Shown here: positions 16,943-25,455 of the stretch, one piece after another
How the letters are laid out: every line of letters starts with the position of its first letter
How positions within the stretch are numbered: the first letter of the stretch is position 1
Source of the DNA: Thermomicrobiales bacterium
GTDB lineage: Bacteria; Chloroflexota; Chloroflexia; Thermomicrobiales; UBA6265
Length of the DNA: 48,995 nucleotides
Assembly (NCBI GenBank): GCA_020432165.1
Contig: JAGQGU010000044.1
Coordinates: 1-48,995, forward strand
Reading direction: 5' to 3'
Translations under genes and position numbers: made by a program
The notes under the pieces: generated by a model
The model's database searches: none
Seen by the model: only the letters and a program-made list of their open reading frames with translations
Told to the model about the DNA's origin: nothing

Positions 16943-16973
16943 GGATTGTTCCCATGTGGTGAATACTTTTGCC

Positions 16974-17034
16974 ATCGATAATATTGATACTAAGTATCAA
17001 TATTATCGATATATAGTATCACAATGATTGATAC
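16974..17034. promoter_or_regulatory. Large palindromic operator candidate for the flavoprotein-ACR3 operon
   Basis: Positions 16974-17010 form a perfect palindrome with 18-base arms around a single A. Beside it, GTATC (17016-17020) and GATAC (17030-17034) form a further inverted pair. In all, four GATAC-type half sites lie in 51 bp of AT-rich DNA directly upstream of the operon. An ArsR/SmtB-type repressor is the likely ligand given the operon content. This is inference; no regulator gene is adjacent. Confidence 0.7.
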
Positions 17035-17075
17035 CCCATGCTTGTTTTGGTGGGTTAACCAGAGAAGCGAGATGC

Positions 17076-17109
17076 AAAAAGACCCCACTCTCAGCCTGAG
17101 AGTGGGGTC
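17076..17109 (-). terminator. Terminator of ilvD
   Basis: A 13-bp perfect stem (17081-17093 with 17097-17109) has a GCC loop. On the minus strand it is followed by TTTTT (complement of 17076-17080). It lies 15 bases past the ilvD stop. Confidence 0.93.
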
Positions 17110-17123
17110 CTGACGACTGCCTG

Positions 17124-18968
17124 TTAGGCGTATTCGTCCGGAAGAATTCGCACTGCGCCCTTGTCGGCCGAAGCCGCGAAGGCCGCGTATGCCTTAAGGG
17201 CCGTGCTCACCTGACGCTTGCGTGGGGCTGCGGGCTTCCAGCCAAGCGCGTCCTGTTCTACGCGACGGGCAGCCAGCTCTTCTTCGGAAATGGCCAGATT
17301 GACGGTGCGATTCGGGATATCGATCTCGATCATATCGCCAGTGCGTACCAGGCCGATCGCACCGCCCTGAGCAGCCTCTGGTGAGACGTGACCGATGCTC
17401 AGGCCGGAAGTACCGCCACTAAAACGACCATCGGTGATGAGCGCACACACCTTACCGAGACCGCGACTCTTCAGATAGCTGGTGGGGTAGAGCATCTCCT
17501 GCATACCCGGGCCACCCTTGGGTCCTTCATAACGGATAACGACAACGTCGCCCTCTTTGACTTCTTTACCCAGGATACCTTTGACAGCATCGTTCTGGCT
17601 TTCGTAAACGACCGCAGGTCCCGTGAACTTGAGGATGTGGTCGTCTACACCGGCAGTTTTTACCACACAGCCATCCAGGGCGATATTGCCCTTGAGAACA
17701 GCGAGACCGCCATCTTGCGAGTAGGCATGTTCCTTTGATCGAATCACGCCACTCTCACGATCCAGATCCAGATCATCCCAACGCGCTTCCTGGCTGAATG
17801 CCACCTGGGTCGGGATCCCGCCGGGTGCTGCCTTGAAGAAATTGCGGACCGATTCAGATTCGTTGCGATCGATCGACCAGACATCAATCGCATCTTTGAT
17901 TGTTGGTGCGTAGACGGTCGGTGTATCACGGTAGATCAGACCGGCATCGTCAAGCTGACCGAGGATCGCCATGATACCGCCCGCGCGGTGCACATCTTCC
18001 ATGTGGACATCGGCCTTGGCCGGGGCCACCTTGCTTAGGCAGGGGACGCGACGGCTGAGTTCGTCGATATCATCCATTGTGAAGTCGATGCCGCCTTCGT
18101 AAGCCGCCGCCAGAATGTGCAGCACCGTATTGGTCGAGCCGCCCATAGCGATATCGAGGCTCATCGCGTTTTCGAATGCATGCTTGTTGGCGACGCTGCG
18201 AGGGAGAACAGACTCGTCCTCCTCTTCGTAGTAACGACGCGCCATATCGACGATCACACGACCGGCTTCGAGGAAGAGTCGCTCGCGATCCTTGTGCGTC
18301 GCTAGAGTGGAACCATTGCCCGGCAGGCTCAAACCAAGGGCTTCAGTAAGACAATTCATCGAGTTCGCAGTGAACATACCGGAGCAGGAGCCGCAGGTTG
18401 GACAAGCGGAGCGCTCAATGGTGAGGACCTCAGCATCGGTGTATTTCTCGTCAGCAGCAGCCACCATCGCATCGATCAAGTCCATCGATTGCGTCTTGCC
18501 CCCGAGCACGACCTTACCGGCTTCCATCGGACCACCGGAGACGAAGACGCTGGGGATATTCAGGCGCATGGCGGCGTTCAGCATACCGGGTGTGATTTTG
18601 TCGCAGTTGGAAATGCAGACCATAGCATCGGCACAGTGGGCATTCACCATGTACTCGACGCTATCGGCGATGACTTCGCGGGATGGGAGGGAGTAGAGCA
18701 TGCCGTCGTGACCCATGGCGATGCCGTCATCGACTGCGATAGTGTCGAATTCCTTGGCAATGCCACCAGCCGCCTCGATTTCGCGAGCAACGAGCTGTCC
18801 CAAATCCTTCAGATGCACATGTCCCGGCACAAACTGGGTAAAGGAGTTCACCACGGCGATGATCGGCTTGCCGAAGTCATCGTCTTTCACGCCAGTAGCG
18901 CGCCAGAGTCCGCGGGCACCAGCCATATTGCGGCCGTGAGTTGTTGTACGGGAGCGGTATTTGGGCAT
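17124..18968 (-). CDS. ilvD: Dihydroxy-acid dehydratase
   Basis: The 614-residue enzyme matches the usual family length. It dehydrates 2,3-dihydroxy-3-methyl acids in valine, leucine and isoleucine synthesis, using an iron-sulfur cluster. Cluster-ligand regions are visible: [12 protein letters not shown] and [18 protein letters not shown]. The N-terminus [21 protein letters not shown] and the segment [18 protein letters not shown] are typical of IlvD rather than the sugar-acid dehydratases. The ATG at 18968 has no strong Shine-Dalgarno. The gene stands alone, with a strong terminator behind it and a tRNA-Ser ahead on the opposite strand. Confidence 0.97.
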   Translation of the reverse strand: MPKYRSRTTTHGRNMAGARGLWRATGVKDDDFGKPIIAVVNSFTQFVPGHVHLKDLGQLVAREIEAAGGIAKEFDTIAVDDGIAMGHDGMLYSLPSREVIADSVEYMVNAHCADAMVCISNCDKITPGMLNAAMRLNIPSVFVSGGPMEAGKVVLGGKTQSMDLIDAMVAAADEKYTDAEVLTIERSACPTCGSCSGMFTANSMNCLTEALGLSLPGNGSTLATHKDRERLFLEAGRVIVDMARRYYEEEDESVLPRSVANKHAFENAMSLDIAMGGSTNTVLHILAAAYEGGIDFTMDDIDELSRRVPCLSKVAPAKADVHMEDVHRAGGIMAILGQLDDAGLIYRDTPTVYAPTIKDAIDVWSIDRNESESVRNFFKAAPGGIPTQVAFSQEARWDDLDLDRESGVIRSKEHAYSQDGGLAVLKGNIALDGCVVKTAGVDDHILKFTGPAVVYESQNDAVKGILGKEVKEGDVVVIRYEGPKGGPGMQEMLYPTSYLKSRGLGKVCALITDGRFSGGTSGLSIGHVSPEAAQGGAIGLVRTGDMIEIDIPNRTVNLAISEEELAARRVEQDALGWKPAAPRKRQVSTALKAYAAFAASADKGAVRILPDEYA

Positions 18969-19111
18969 GAGATGTGTGCTTTCTTGTGAGTGAACGAGTA
19001 TGGCCGATGCGGAAGATCGGCTCTGCCTATGGCTTCAATAGTACGCCCATCTGCAAGGTGGCGAAAGAGAGGGGTGGAAAGGCGACAAATGAAGGGAGTA
19101 CACTCATGCGC

Positions 19112-19201
19112 GGAGGGGTGCCAGAGTGGACGATTGGAGCGGTCTTGAAAACCGTCGCGGTGTCAAAGCCGCCGCGGGTTCGAATCCCGCCCCCTCCGCC
19201 A
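19112..19201 (+). tRNA. tRNA-Ser(UGA)
   Basis: Acceptor GGAGGGG (19112-19118) pairs with CCCCTCC; discriminator G at 19198; CCA encoded at 19199-19201. The anticodon loop CTTGAAA gives anticodon UGA (UCA and other UCN codons). The variable arm is long and the T loop is TTCGAAT. Confidence 0.96.
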
Positions 19202-19252
19202 CCTCGCCCGTGGGTGCAACCTGACTCGCCGTCAGTCGGCTGGAGGTACGCC

Positions 19253-19867
19253 ATGAGCTTTTGGAACGACCGTTATGCTGGCAAGAACTACGTTTTCGGT
19301 CGCGAACCCGCTGATTTCCTGATAGATCACAAGGACTTTTTCCAGCCCGATCAATCGGTGTTGGCTGTTGCTGACGGTGAGGGACTCAATGGTGTCTACC
19401 TGGCTCGTCTTGGTCTGCATGTGCATTCGGTGGATGGCTCCGAGAATGCGCTTGCCAAAGCTCGCCAACTCGCCGACGAATATGATGTGACCATCACCAC
19501 CGAGTTGGCTGATCTTAAGGATTGGGAGTGGCCAACTTCGGCTTACGACATTGTGCTCGGCATCTTTATCCAGTTTGCTGATCCTGAATGGCGCTCGCAG
19601 ATGTTCGCCGGTATGAAGCAGGCATTGAAGCCGGGCGGAGTGCTCATGCTCCACGGTTATCGTCCTGAGCAGGTGTGGAACGGCACCGGCGGCCCAAGCG
19701 ATCCCGAGTATATGTATACCGTCGGGTTACTTCGCAGCGAGTTCGCTGATCTCGATATTCTGGAAATCTATGCCGAGGACAAAATCGTTGCCGAAGGCGT
19801 TGCTCACCGCGGACAGTCTGCCCTCATCAGTCTGATTGCCAGGAAACTAATCTCCGATTCCGTATGA
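19253..19867 (+). CDS. SAM-dependent methyltransferase (class I, TehB-like)
   Basis: The 204-residue protein starts MSFWNDRY at an ATG with GGAGG 6 nt upstream; longer frames would run through the tRNA gene. Motif I reads VLAVADGEGLNGVYLARLG, with Asp-Gly-Glu-Gly in place of the usual Gly-x-Gly-x-Gly. Motif II is HVHSVDGSENALAKAR, and the later ALKPGGVLMLHGY is the standard post-motif strand. The family includes thiopurine- and tellurite-type methyltransferases; the substrate here cannot be told. It is a single gene between tRNA-Ser and convergent serS. Confidence 0.85.
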   Translation: MSFWNDRYAGKNYVFGREPADFLIDHKDFFQPDQSVLAVADGEGLNGVYLARLGLHVHSVDGSENALAKARQLADEYDVTITTELADLKDWEWPTSAYDIVLGIFIQFADPEWRSQMFAGMKQALKPGGVLMLHGYRPEQVWNGTGGPSDPEYMYTVGLLRSEFADLDILEIYAEDKIVAEGVAHRGQSALISLIARKLISDSV

Positions 19868-19917
19868 AGCTCTTTCGCTCTTGAGGCCAGCGTTCAGATA
19901 TTGATGTTTCGCTTGTT

Positions 19918-19975
19918 ATCGACGGCTCCGCCGTCGATTCGGGTGGATACCCGCGCATTCGCTTGGGATCCACCC
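19918..19975. repeat. Paired hairpins between convergent genes
   Basis: Hairpin 1 (19918-19938) is a perfect 9-bp stem with a TCC loop. Hairpin 2 (19941-19975) pairs GGGTGGAT-A-CCC with GGG-ATCCACCC around a 12-base loop. They occupy the gap between the methyltransferase and serS, which converge. They lack long T-tracts and look like a REP-type intergenic element that may also attenuate transcription. Confidence 0.6.
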
Positions 19976-19995
19976 CTACGTGTGGCATTTATCTG

Positions 19996-21300
19996 CTAGA
20001 CGGTGTGCTTGCTCGGGCCGATCGGGGGCTGCTTGCCAATAACAGTGCGACCACCCATGTAGGGCACCAGCACTGCCGGCACCTCGATCGAACCGTCTTC
20101 CTGCTGATAGTTCTCCATAATCGCGATCATCACGCGAGGAAGTGCAAGGCCAGAACCGTTCAGCGTGTGCAGGTATGCGGGCTTCCCATTCTCGGCGCGA
20201 TAGCGAATGTTCGCCCGACGTGCCTGGTAATCGCGCATATTGCTGCAGCTGCTGACCTCCAGCCATTCCTGGCAACCCGGTGCCCAGATCTCGATATCGT
20301 AGGTATGGGCAGCTCCGAAACCGAGATCACCGGTGCAGAGATCGAGCAGGCGATAGTGCAGCCCCAACTCCTCGGCGATATAGCACGCTTCTTCTACCAA
20401 TCGCTCCAGCTCATTGGCCGAATCTTCTGGCTTCACGAACTTGACCAACTCAACCTTCATGAACTGGAAAACGCGTTTGATCCCGCGGACATCACGTCCT
20501 GCCGAAACCTTCTCCCGCCGGAAGCAGGGCGTCGCCGCGACGTGATAGACCGGGAGGACATCGCCATCGAGGATCTCTTCACGATAGAAGTTGGTTACCG
20601 GCACCTCGGCGGTGGGAATCAGCCACTTGTCTTCCTCGATATCGCGGAAGAGGGTATCGGCGAACTTCGGTAGCTGGCTGGTGCCAACCAGAACCTCCCC
20701 GAATACCTGATACGGCGGCTGCACTTCGAGATAGCCGTGACGCTGCGTGTGCACATCCAGCATCCAGTCGATAAGTGCGCGCTGGAGCCGCGCCAAATCA
20801 CCACGCAGGATGTAGTTGCGTGAGCCCGCAATCTTCACGGCGCGTTCGAAGTCGATCAGCTCGAGTTCTTCGGCCAGATCCCAGTGCGGTTTGGGCTCAA
20901 AGTCGAACTCGCGTAGTGGTGCACCGCGCTCTGGACCGGGCACATTCTCCGCTTCATCCTTACCGAGCGGCACCTCGGGATCGGGCAGATTGGGGATGCC
21001 GAGCAGGATGTCGTTCAGCGTAGCTTCCGCTTCGGCCGCCTGCGCATCCAGTTCGGTGATCTTGTCGCCCAGACCGGCCATCTGTGCGATCAATGCCTGG
21101 CGTTCTTCCGGATCCTTCGTTTTGCCGACGAGTTTCGAGCCGGCGTTGCGCTCGGCCTTGATCTCCTCGACCTGCGTAATCAGTGCGCGGCGCTGGCTAT
21201 CCAGCGCGAGGATGCCATCGACATCTACCTCGATATTGCGTGTTTCAATGCGTTGCTTGAATTCTGCCGGATTCTCGCGAATATACCGAATATCGTTCAT
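19996..21300 (-). CDS. serS: Seryl-tRNA synthetase
   Basis: The 434-residue class II synthetase charges all serine tRNAs. The N-terminus MNDIRYIRENPAEFKQRI leads into the long antiparallel coiled-coil arm (about residues 25-105) that grips the serine tRNA variable arm. Motif 2 is ATPCFRREKVSAGRDVRGI, followed by QFMKVELVKF. Motif 3 is LHTLNGSGLALPRVMIAIME, with EVSSCSNMRDYQARR before it. The frame extends upstream, but ATG 21300 gives the family start, with GAGAGG 10 nt ahead. Four serine tRNA genes lie within 8 kb. No T-box was seen ahead of it. Confidence 0.97.
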   Translation of the reverse strand: MNDIRYIRENPAEFKQRIETRNIEVDVDGILALDSQRRALITQVEEIKAERNAGSKLVGKTKDPEERQALIAQMAGLGDKITELDAQAAEAEATLNDILLGIPNLPDPEVPLGKDEAENVPGPERGAPLREFDFEPKPHWDLAEELELIDFERAVKIAGSRNYILRGDLARLQRALIDWMLDVHTQRHGYLEVQPPYQVFGEVLVGTSQLPKFADTLFRDIEEDKWLIPTAEVPVTNFYREEILDGDVLPVYHVAATPCFRREKVSAGRDVRGIKRVFQFMKVELVKFVKPEDSANELERLVEEACYIAEELGLHYRLLDLCTGDLGFGAAHTYDIEIWAPGCQEWLEVSSCSNMRDYQARRANIRYRAENGKPAYLHTLNGSGLALPRVMIAIMENYQQEDGSIEVPAVLVPYMGGRTVIGKQPPIGPSKHTV

Positions 21301-21370
21301 TTCCTGGTGACCTCTCCATACAAAGCCATGTCTGGTTAAGCGTGCCGCCAAATGGCGGTCGCTGACAAGG

Positions 21371-21415
21371 GTTCTGCCCCGCGAGCCCTGAGCGAATGTC
21401 AGAACGCCGCGGGGC
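21371..21415. other. Crossing stems ahead of serS / at the HNH gene end
   Basis: GCCCCGCG (21376-21383) can pair with CGCGGGGC (21408-21415), and GTTCT (21371-21375) with AGAAC (21401-21405). The two helices cross, so they are either mutually exclusive or form a pseudoknot. The element lies 71-115 bases upstream of the serS start and overlaps the last codons of the HNH gene. Confidence 0.4.
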
Positions 21416-21959
21416 TTTCAGAGACTGGAGAGGCATACACAGTCGCGAGCTCGATCCCCGGCAGGAACTTCAGCCAATCAGGCTGTCTTCGCAGATCAAG
21501 CCGACGTTCAATCGTGTAATAGGCGCTTGGGCGAGGCTCGCGGGGCACAGTGTGGAGTTCCATCCGTGCTTCCAACACGCTCTTGCTCCCCTTGCGGTGA
21601 TTGCAGGTCTTGCAGCAAGTCACCACATTTGTCCATTCGTGCTGGCCGCCACGACAGCGTGGTACCACATGATCGATCGTGAGGTCGCGCCCGTAACTGC
21701 CGCAGTACTGACAAGTAAAACCGTCGCGGATGAATACTTCGCGACGGTTAAGTTTCACTCGTGGACGTGGCCGCCGGACAAATGTCCGCAGCCGAATGAC
21801 CGAGGGGATAGTGTAGGCTCGCAGTTGGGTATGAAGATGCTGGGGGCATTGCTCCAGAACATCCGCCTTCCCACCAAGAACGAGCACAACCGCACGGCGA
21901 ATGTCGCACACATTCAATGGTTCATAGTTCTGGTTGAGCACCAAAACAGCGTTGTTCAC
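21399..21959 (-). CDS. HNH endonuclease-family protein
   Basis: The 186-residue protein opens MNNAVLVLNQNYEPLNV, typical of a stand-alone HNH family common in Actinobacteria and Chloroflexota. The nuclease core has zinc pairs CQYCG and CCKTCNHRKG and the catalytic segment LTIDHVVPRCRGGQHEWTNVV, containing the HNH His residues. The start is GTG 21959. The cellular role of these orphan HNH proteins is not established; there is no adjacent modification gene, phage gene or intron to indicate restriction or homing. It lies upstream of serS on the same strand. Confidence 0.88.
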   Translation of the reverse strand: MNNAVLVLNQNYEPLNVCDIRRAVVLVLGGKADVLEQCPQHLHTQLRAYTIPSVIRLRTFVRRPRPRVKLNRREVFIRDGFTCQYCGSYGRDLTIDHVVPRCRGGQHEWTNVVTCCKTCNHRKGSKSVLEARMELHTVPREPRPSAYYTIERRLDLRRQPDWLKFLPGIELATVYASPVSESPAAF

Positions 21960-22123
21960 CCTGCCGAACCTTTCGGATCAGGGTTGGCACAATCCTTCGC
22001 ACCAGGTCCTGTGGCAACCGCTCGCGATTCACCTGGAACCCATACTAGCAAACGTTATGCGCAAACGGAAGAGGCTATTCGTGAAAAGATTGTTGAGGCC
22101 GTCATTCCCGCACGGCCTCAACG

Positions 22124-25015
22124 TCAGAGCATTGGTTTCAGGAACTGTCCCGTGAAGCTCTTCTTCACCTTCACAATATCTTCGGGTGTGCCTTCGGCAA
22201 TGATCTGACCGCCGCCAGCACCACCTTCTGGTCCGAGATCAACGATCCAGTCGGCCGATTTGATGATATCGAGATTGTGCTCAATCACCAGCACGGTATT
22301 GCCGCTATCGACCAGGCGTTGCAACACATGCAGCAGACGTTCGATATCGGCGAAGTGGAGACCGGTAGTTGGCTCGTCCAGGATGTACATCGTCTTGCCG
22401 GTCGAGCGGCGAGCCAGCTCGCTGCTCAGCTTCACGCGCTGCGCCTCACCGCCGGAGAGCTGTGTCGCTGGCTGTCCCAGCTTGATATAGCCGAGACCAA
22501 CATCGAAGAGTGTCTGCAGCTTGTTGTTGATGCTGGGCACATTCTCGAAGAAGGCGAGCGCTTCTTCCACATTCATATCGAGCACATCCGCGATCGACTT
22601 ACCCTTGTAGAGAATCTCCAGTGCCTCGCGATTGTAACGAGCACCATGGCACACCTCGCAGGGCACAAAGACATCCGGTAGGAAGTTCATCTCGATCTGG
22701 ATGATGCCTTCGCCCTTACAGGCTTCACAGCGACCACCCTTGACATTGAAACTGAACCGGCCCGCCTTATAGCCGCGTGTCTTGGCTTCCGGCATCGATG
22801 CGTAGAGCTCACGAATCGGTGTAAAGAGACCGGTATAGGTTGCCGGATTCGAGCGAGGTGTGCGGCCGATCGGACTCTGGTCGATCTCGATCACCTTGTC
22901 GAGGTTCTTCACACCCTCCAGGGCATCGTGCTGCCCAGGGCGTTGCCTCGCGCGGTTGAGATCCATCGCCAGTCGCTTGTGCAGCGTATCGGTGATAAGG
23001 GAACTCTTGCCGGAACCTGAGACACCCGTGACGCAGATGAAGGTGCCGAGCGGGAATTCCACACTCACATCCTTGAGATTGTTCTCCTTGGCCCCCATCA
23101 GCACCAGCTTCTTGCCGTTGCCTTTGCGCCGCCTGGTGGGCGTTTCAATCTTCCGGCGACCACTCAGGAAATCACCGGTGATCGAGTTCGTGTTCGCCTT
23201 GATCGCGTCCAGATCACCCTCAGCCACCAAATGACCGCCATGCTCGCCCGCACCGGGGCCGATATCAACGATCCAGTCGGCGGCACGCATCGTATCCTCA
23301 TCGTGCTCAACCACGATGAGCGTGTTGCCGATATCCCGCAATCGCTCCAGTGTCTTGATCAGACGAGCATTATCGCGCTGATGAAGGCCAATGCTCGGCT
23401 CATCCAGGATATAGAGCACACCCATGAGACTCGAGCCGATCTGGGTGGCCAGACGGATACGCTGGGCTTCACCACCAGAGAGCGTGTTGGCGCTCCGCTC
23501 CAACGTCAGATAGTCGAGTCCAACATCGACCAGGAAACCGAGGCGCTCACAGATCTCCTTCAGGATCTGCCGCGCGATCAGGTACTCGCGTGCAGTCAAT
23601 ACCGCCGTATCATCCTCGGCAGGATCGATATTCAGGCCCTGAAACCAGTCGCTGGCTTCATGCACTGGCATGCGGCTGACATCGACAATGCTCTTGTCGC
23701 CAACCGTCACCGCCAGGATCTCTGGCTTGAGTCGCTGTCCAAGACAGGTCGGGCATGGCCGCGTGGCCATATAGCGCTCGATCTCTTCACGCATCCAATC
23801 TGACTCGGTGGCAGAGTGACGACGCTGCAGATTCGGGATCACACCCTCGAAGGTGACTTCATAGGTACGCTTACGACCCGTGCGCGGTGAATACTGGACG
23901 GTGATCTTCTCTTCTCCAGTGCCGTAGAGAATGCGATTCACATCCTCTGGCTTCATATCCTTGACCGGGGTGTTCAGGTCGAAACCGAAGCGGTCGGCCA
24001 CACCATAGAGCATGGCGCTGTACCATTTGCTGTTCTCCATCCCCGTCTTCATCCACGGCACCAGCGCACCCTGAGCGATGCTCAGCGCCCGGTTCGGGAC
24101 AACCAGTTCCGGATCGAACTCCATCACGGTGCCGAGCCCCATACAGGTCTCGCAGGCACCGTGTGGATTGTTGAAGCTGAAGTTGCGCGGCTCGAGTTCG
24201 CCGAAGCTGAGTCCGCAATGCGAGCAGGCGAACTTTTCGGAGAAGGTCATCTCTTCGCCATCGATGATCTGCGCCAGGGCGATACCATCGGCCATGCGCA
24301 GCGCCACTTCCAGCGAATCGATAAGCCGGACCTTGTCTGGATGCTGTTCACCCTCAGCCAGCGGTTCCTCCGGATGACGCATAACGAGGCGATCGACGAC
24401 CACATCGATATTGTGTTTCTTGGTCTTGGCGAGCTTGATCGTCTCATCCGTCTCGCGGATCTCACCATCGACCCGGATGCGAGCAAAACCTTGTCGGCGT
24501 ATCTCTTCGATCACTGCCAGGTGCTCACCCTTGCGATCGCGAATGATCGGACCAAGGATCATCAATCGTGTGCCGTCGGGCAATCCCAGCAGAATGTCTG
24601 CGATCTGCTGAGGTGTCTGCTGCTCGATGGGACGCCCACAATTCGGACAATGTGGGTGCCCCGTACGTGCCCAAAGCAGGCGCATGTAGTCCCATACCTC
24701 GGTAACGGTACCAACCGTCGAGCGAGGATTGCGACTCGTGCCCTTCTGATCGATCGAGATCGCGGGCGATAGCCCTTCGATGTGATCGAGGTCAGGTTTC
24801 TCCATTTGACCAAGAAACTGGCGGGCATACGCGCTCAGGGATTCAACATAGCGTCGCTGTCCCTCGGCGAAGATCGTATCGAACGCTAGGGAGCTCTTGC
24901 CCGACCCGGAAAGCCCGGTGAAAACCACCAGGCTATCGCGGGGAATATCGACATTGATGTTCTTCAGATTGTGCTCTCGGGCACCACGAATGCGGATTTG
25001 ATCGAACTGGGGCAT
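22124..25015 (-). CDS. uvrA: Excinuclease ABC subunit A
   Basis: The 963-residue damage-recognition ATPase of nucleotide excision repair has two ABC modules. The first has Walker [18 protein letters not shown], and the second [17 protein letters not shown]. Signatures [12 protein letters not shown] and [12 protein letters not shown] are each followed by a Walker B ([14 protein letters not shown] and [14 protein letters not shown]). Zinc-module pairs CPNCG, CSHCG/CETCMG and [18 protein letters not shown] are present. The open frame begins at 25120, but ATG 25015 ([18 protein letters not shown]) has GAGG 5 nt upstream and is the family start. It diverges from T-box-valS; a strong LexA-box candidate lies 37-50 bases upstream of its ATG. 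Confidence 0.98.
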   Translation of the reverse strand: MPQFDQIRIRGAREHNLKNINVDIPRDSLVVFTGLSGSGKSSLAFDTIFAEGQRRYVESLSAYARQFLGQMEKPDLDHIEGLSPAISIDQKGTSRNPRSTVGTVTEVWDYMRLLWARTGHPHCPNCGRPIEQQTPQQIADILLGLPDGTRLMILGPIIRDRKGEHLAVIEEIRRQGFARIRVDGEIRETDETIKLAKTKKHNIDVVVDRLVMRHPEEPLAEGEQHPDKVRLIDSLEVALRMADGIALAQIIDGEEMTFSEKFACSHCGLSFGELEPRNFSFNNPHGACETCMGLGTVMEFDPELVVPNRALSIAQGALVPWMKTGMENSKWYSAMLYGVADRFGFDLNTPVKDMKPEDVNRILYGTGEEKITVQYSPRTGRKRTYEVTFEGVIPNLQRRHSATESDWMREEIERYMATRPCPTCLGQRLKPEILAVTVGDKSIVDVSRMPVHEASDWFQGLNIDPAEDDTAVLTAREYLIARQILKEICERLGFLVDVGLDYLTLERSANTLSGGEAQRIRLATQIGSSLMGVLYILDEPSIGLHQRDNARLIKTLERLRDIGNTLIVVEHDEDTMRAADWIVDIGPGAGEHGGHLVAEGDLDAIKANTNSITGDFLSGRRKIETPTRRRKGNGKKLVLMGAKENNLKDVSVEFPLGTFICVTGVSGSGKSSLITDTLHKRLAMDLNRARQRPGQHDALEGVKNLDKVIEIDQSPIGRTPRSNPATYTGLFTPIRELYASMPEAKTRGYKAGRFSFNVKGGRCEACKGEGIIQIEMNFLPDVFVPCEVCHGARYNREALEILYKGKSIADVLDMNVEEALAFFENVPSINNKLQTLFDVGLGYIKLGQPATQLSGGEAQRVKLSSELARRSTGKTMYILDEPTTGLHFADIERLLHVLQRLVDSGNTVLVIEHNLDIIKSADWIVDLGPEGGAGGGQIIAEGTPEDIVKVKKSFTGQFLKPML

Positions 25016-25045
25016 CGTGACCTCGGTGATGTGGGCAACGAAATA

Positions 25046-25066
25046 GCGAATAGAACATTTATTCGC
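25046..25066. promoter_or_regulatory. Candidate LexA (SOS) operator of uvrA
   Basis: On the minus strand 25065-25052 reads CGAATAAATGTTCT, matching CGAACRNRYGTTYC at 11 of 13 defined positions; the differences are C5 and the last base. It is embedded in a longer inverted repeat with perfect 7-bp arms (GCGAATA 25046-25052, TATTCGC 25060-25066). uvrA is a classical SOS gene, so the position fits. Confidence 0.6.
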
Positions 25067-25142
25067 ATCTGGCAGTGTACCACGAGTGTGAAGGGTATGA
25101 ATAGTGGGTGTGATTGGCAAGAAATCAGGACACCTGTCCTGC

Positions 25143-25148
25143 TATACT
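25143..25148 (+). promoter_or_regulatory. Candidate -10 box for the T-box/valS transcript
   Basis: TATACT lies 15 bases before the first T-box stem; no good -35 is seen at normal spacing. A 14-bp palindrome AGGACA-CC-TGTCCT (25127-25140) sits directly upstream and could be a regulatory site. Confidence 0.4.
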
Positions 25149-25162
25149 TCCTGCAATCCTGT

Positions 25163-25403
25163 GACCGGGAGGAGTAGGCGTGGCAGCCGATCAGAGAGCA
25201 GCATCCATCGGGTGGAAGGTGCAGCATAAGGCCAGACGCTGAAGGTCGCCCGTGAGGAGCATCGGTGAAGTAATTAGCCGATGACGGGTTCGCCCGATAA
25301 CGCGATTCGAGTGCGGCGGAATTCTCCGCCGAAGCGAGGTGGTACCGCGGATACCTTTTGGTGTTCCGTCCTGGCGTGATGCTGGGGCGGCTTTTCGTTT
25401 TCG
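25163..25403 (+). ncRNA. T-box riboswitch (valine, transcription-attenuating)
   Basis: The leader carries the conserved T-box sequence GAGGTGGTACCGCGG (25336-25350). Stem I shows AGTA (25173-25176), AGAGAGC, a GGTG-type apical motif and a candidate valine specifier GTC at 25245-25247. A stem III-like hairpin (GGCGGA/TCCGCC) precedes the T-box. In the antiterminator, AGG and GCGG of the T-box pair with CCGT-CCT (25366-25372). The same bases begin the alternative terminator, a 10-bp stem CCGTCCTGGC / GCTGGGGCGG (25366-25375, 25381-25390) followed by CTTTTCGTTTTCG. The logic is standard: uncharged tRNA-Val stabilises the antiterminator and valS is expressed. The purine after the specifier is G rather than the usual A. 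Confidence 0.93.
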
Positions 25404-25455
25404 TCCCACGGTAGTGTCGCCCTTGTGGGCGACCCCACAAGATATGGAGACGAAG

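Noticed and set aside
18974-19252. Long N-terminal extension of the methyltransferase frame
   Set aside because: It runs through tRNA-Ser(UGA); the ATG at 19253 has a proper ribosome-binding site.
21399-21959. HNH protein as a restriction or homing nuclease
   Set aside because: No methyltransferase, intron or intein context; it resembles a widespread stand-alone family.
25339-25455. 39-codon N-terminal extension of valS
   Set aside because: It overlaps the T-box sequence and its terminator; ATG 25456 has GGAGA upstream and the expected protein start.
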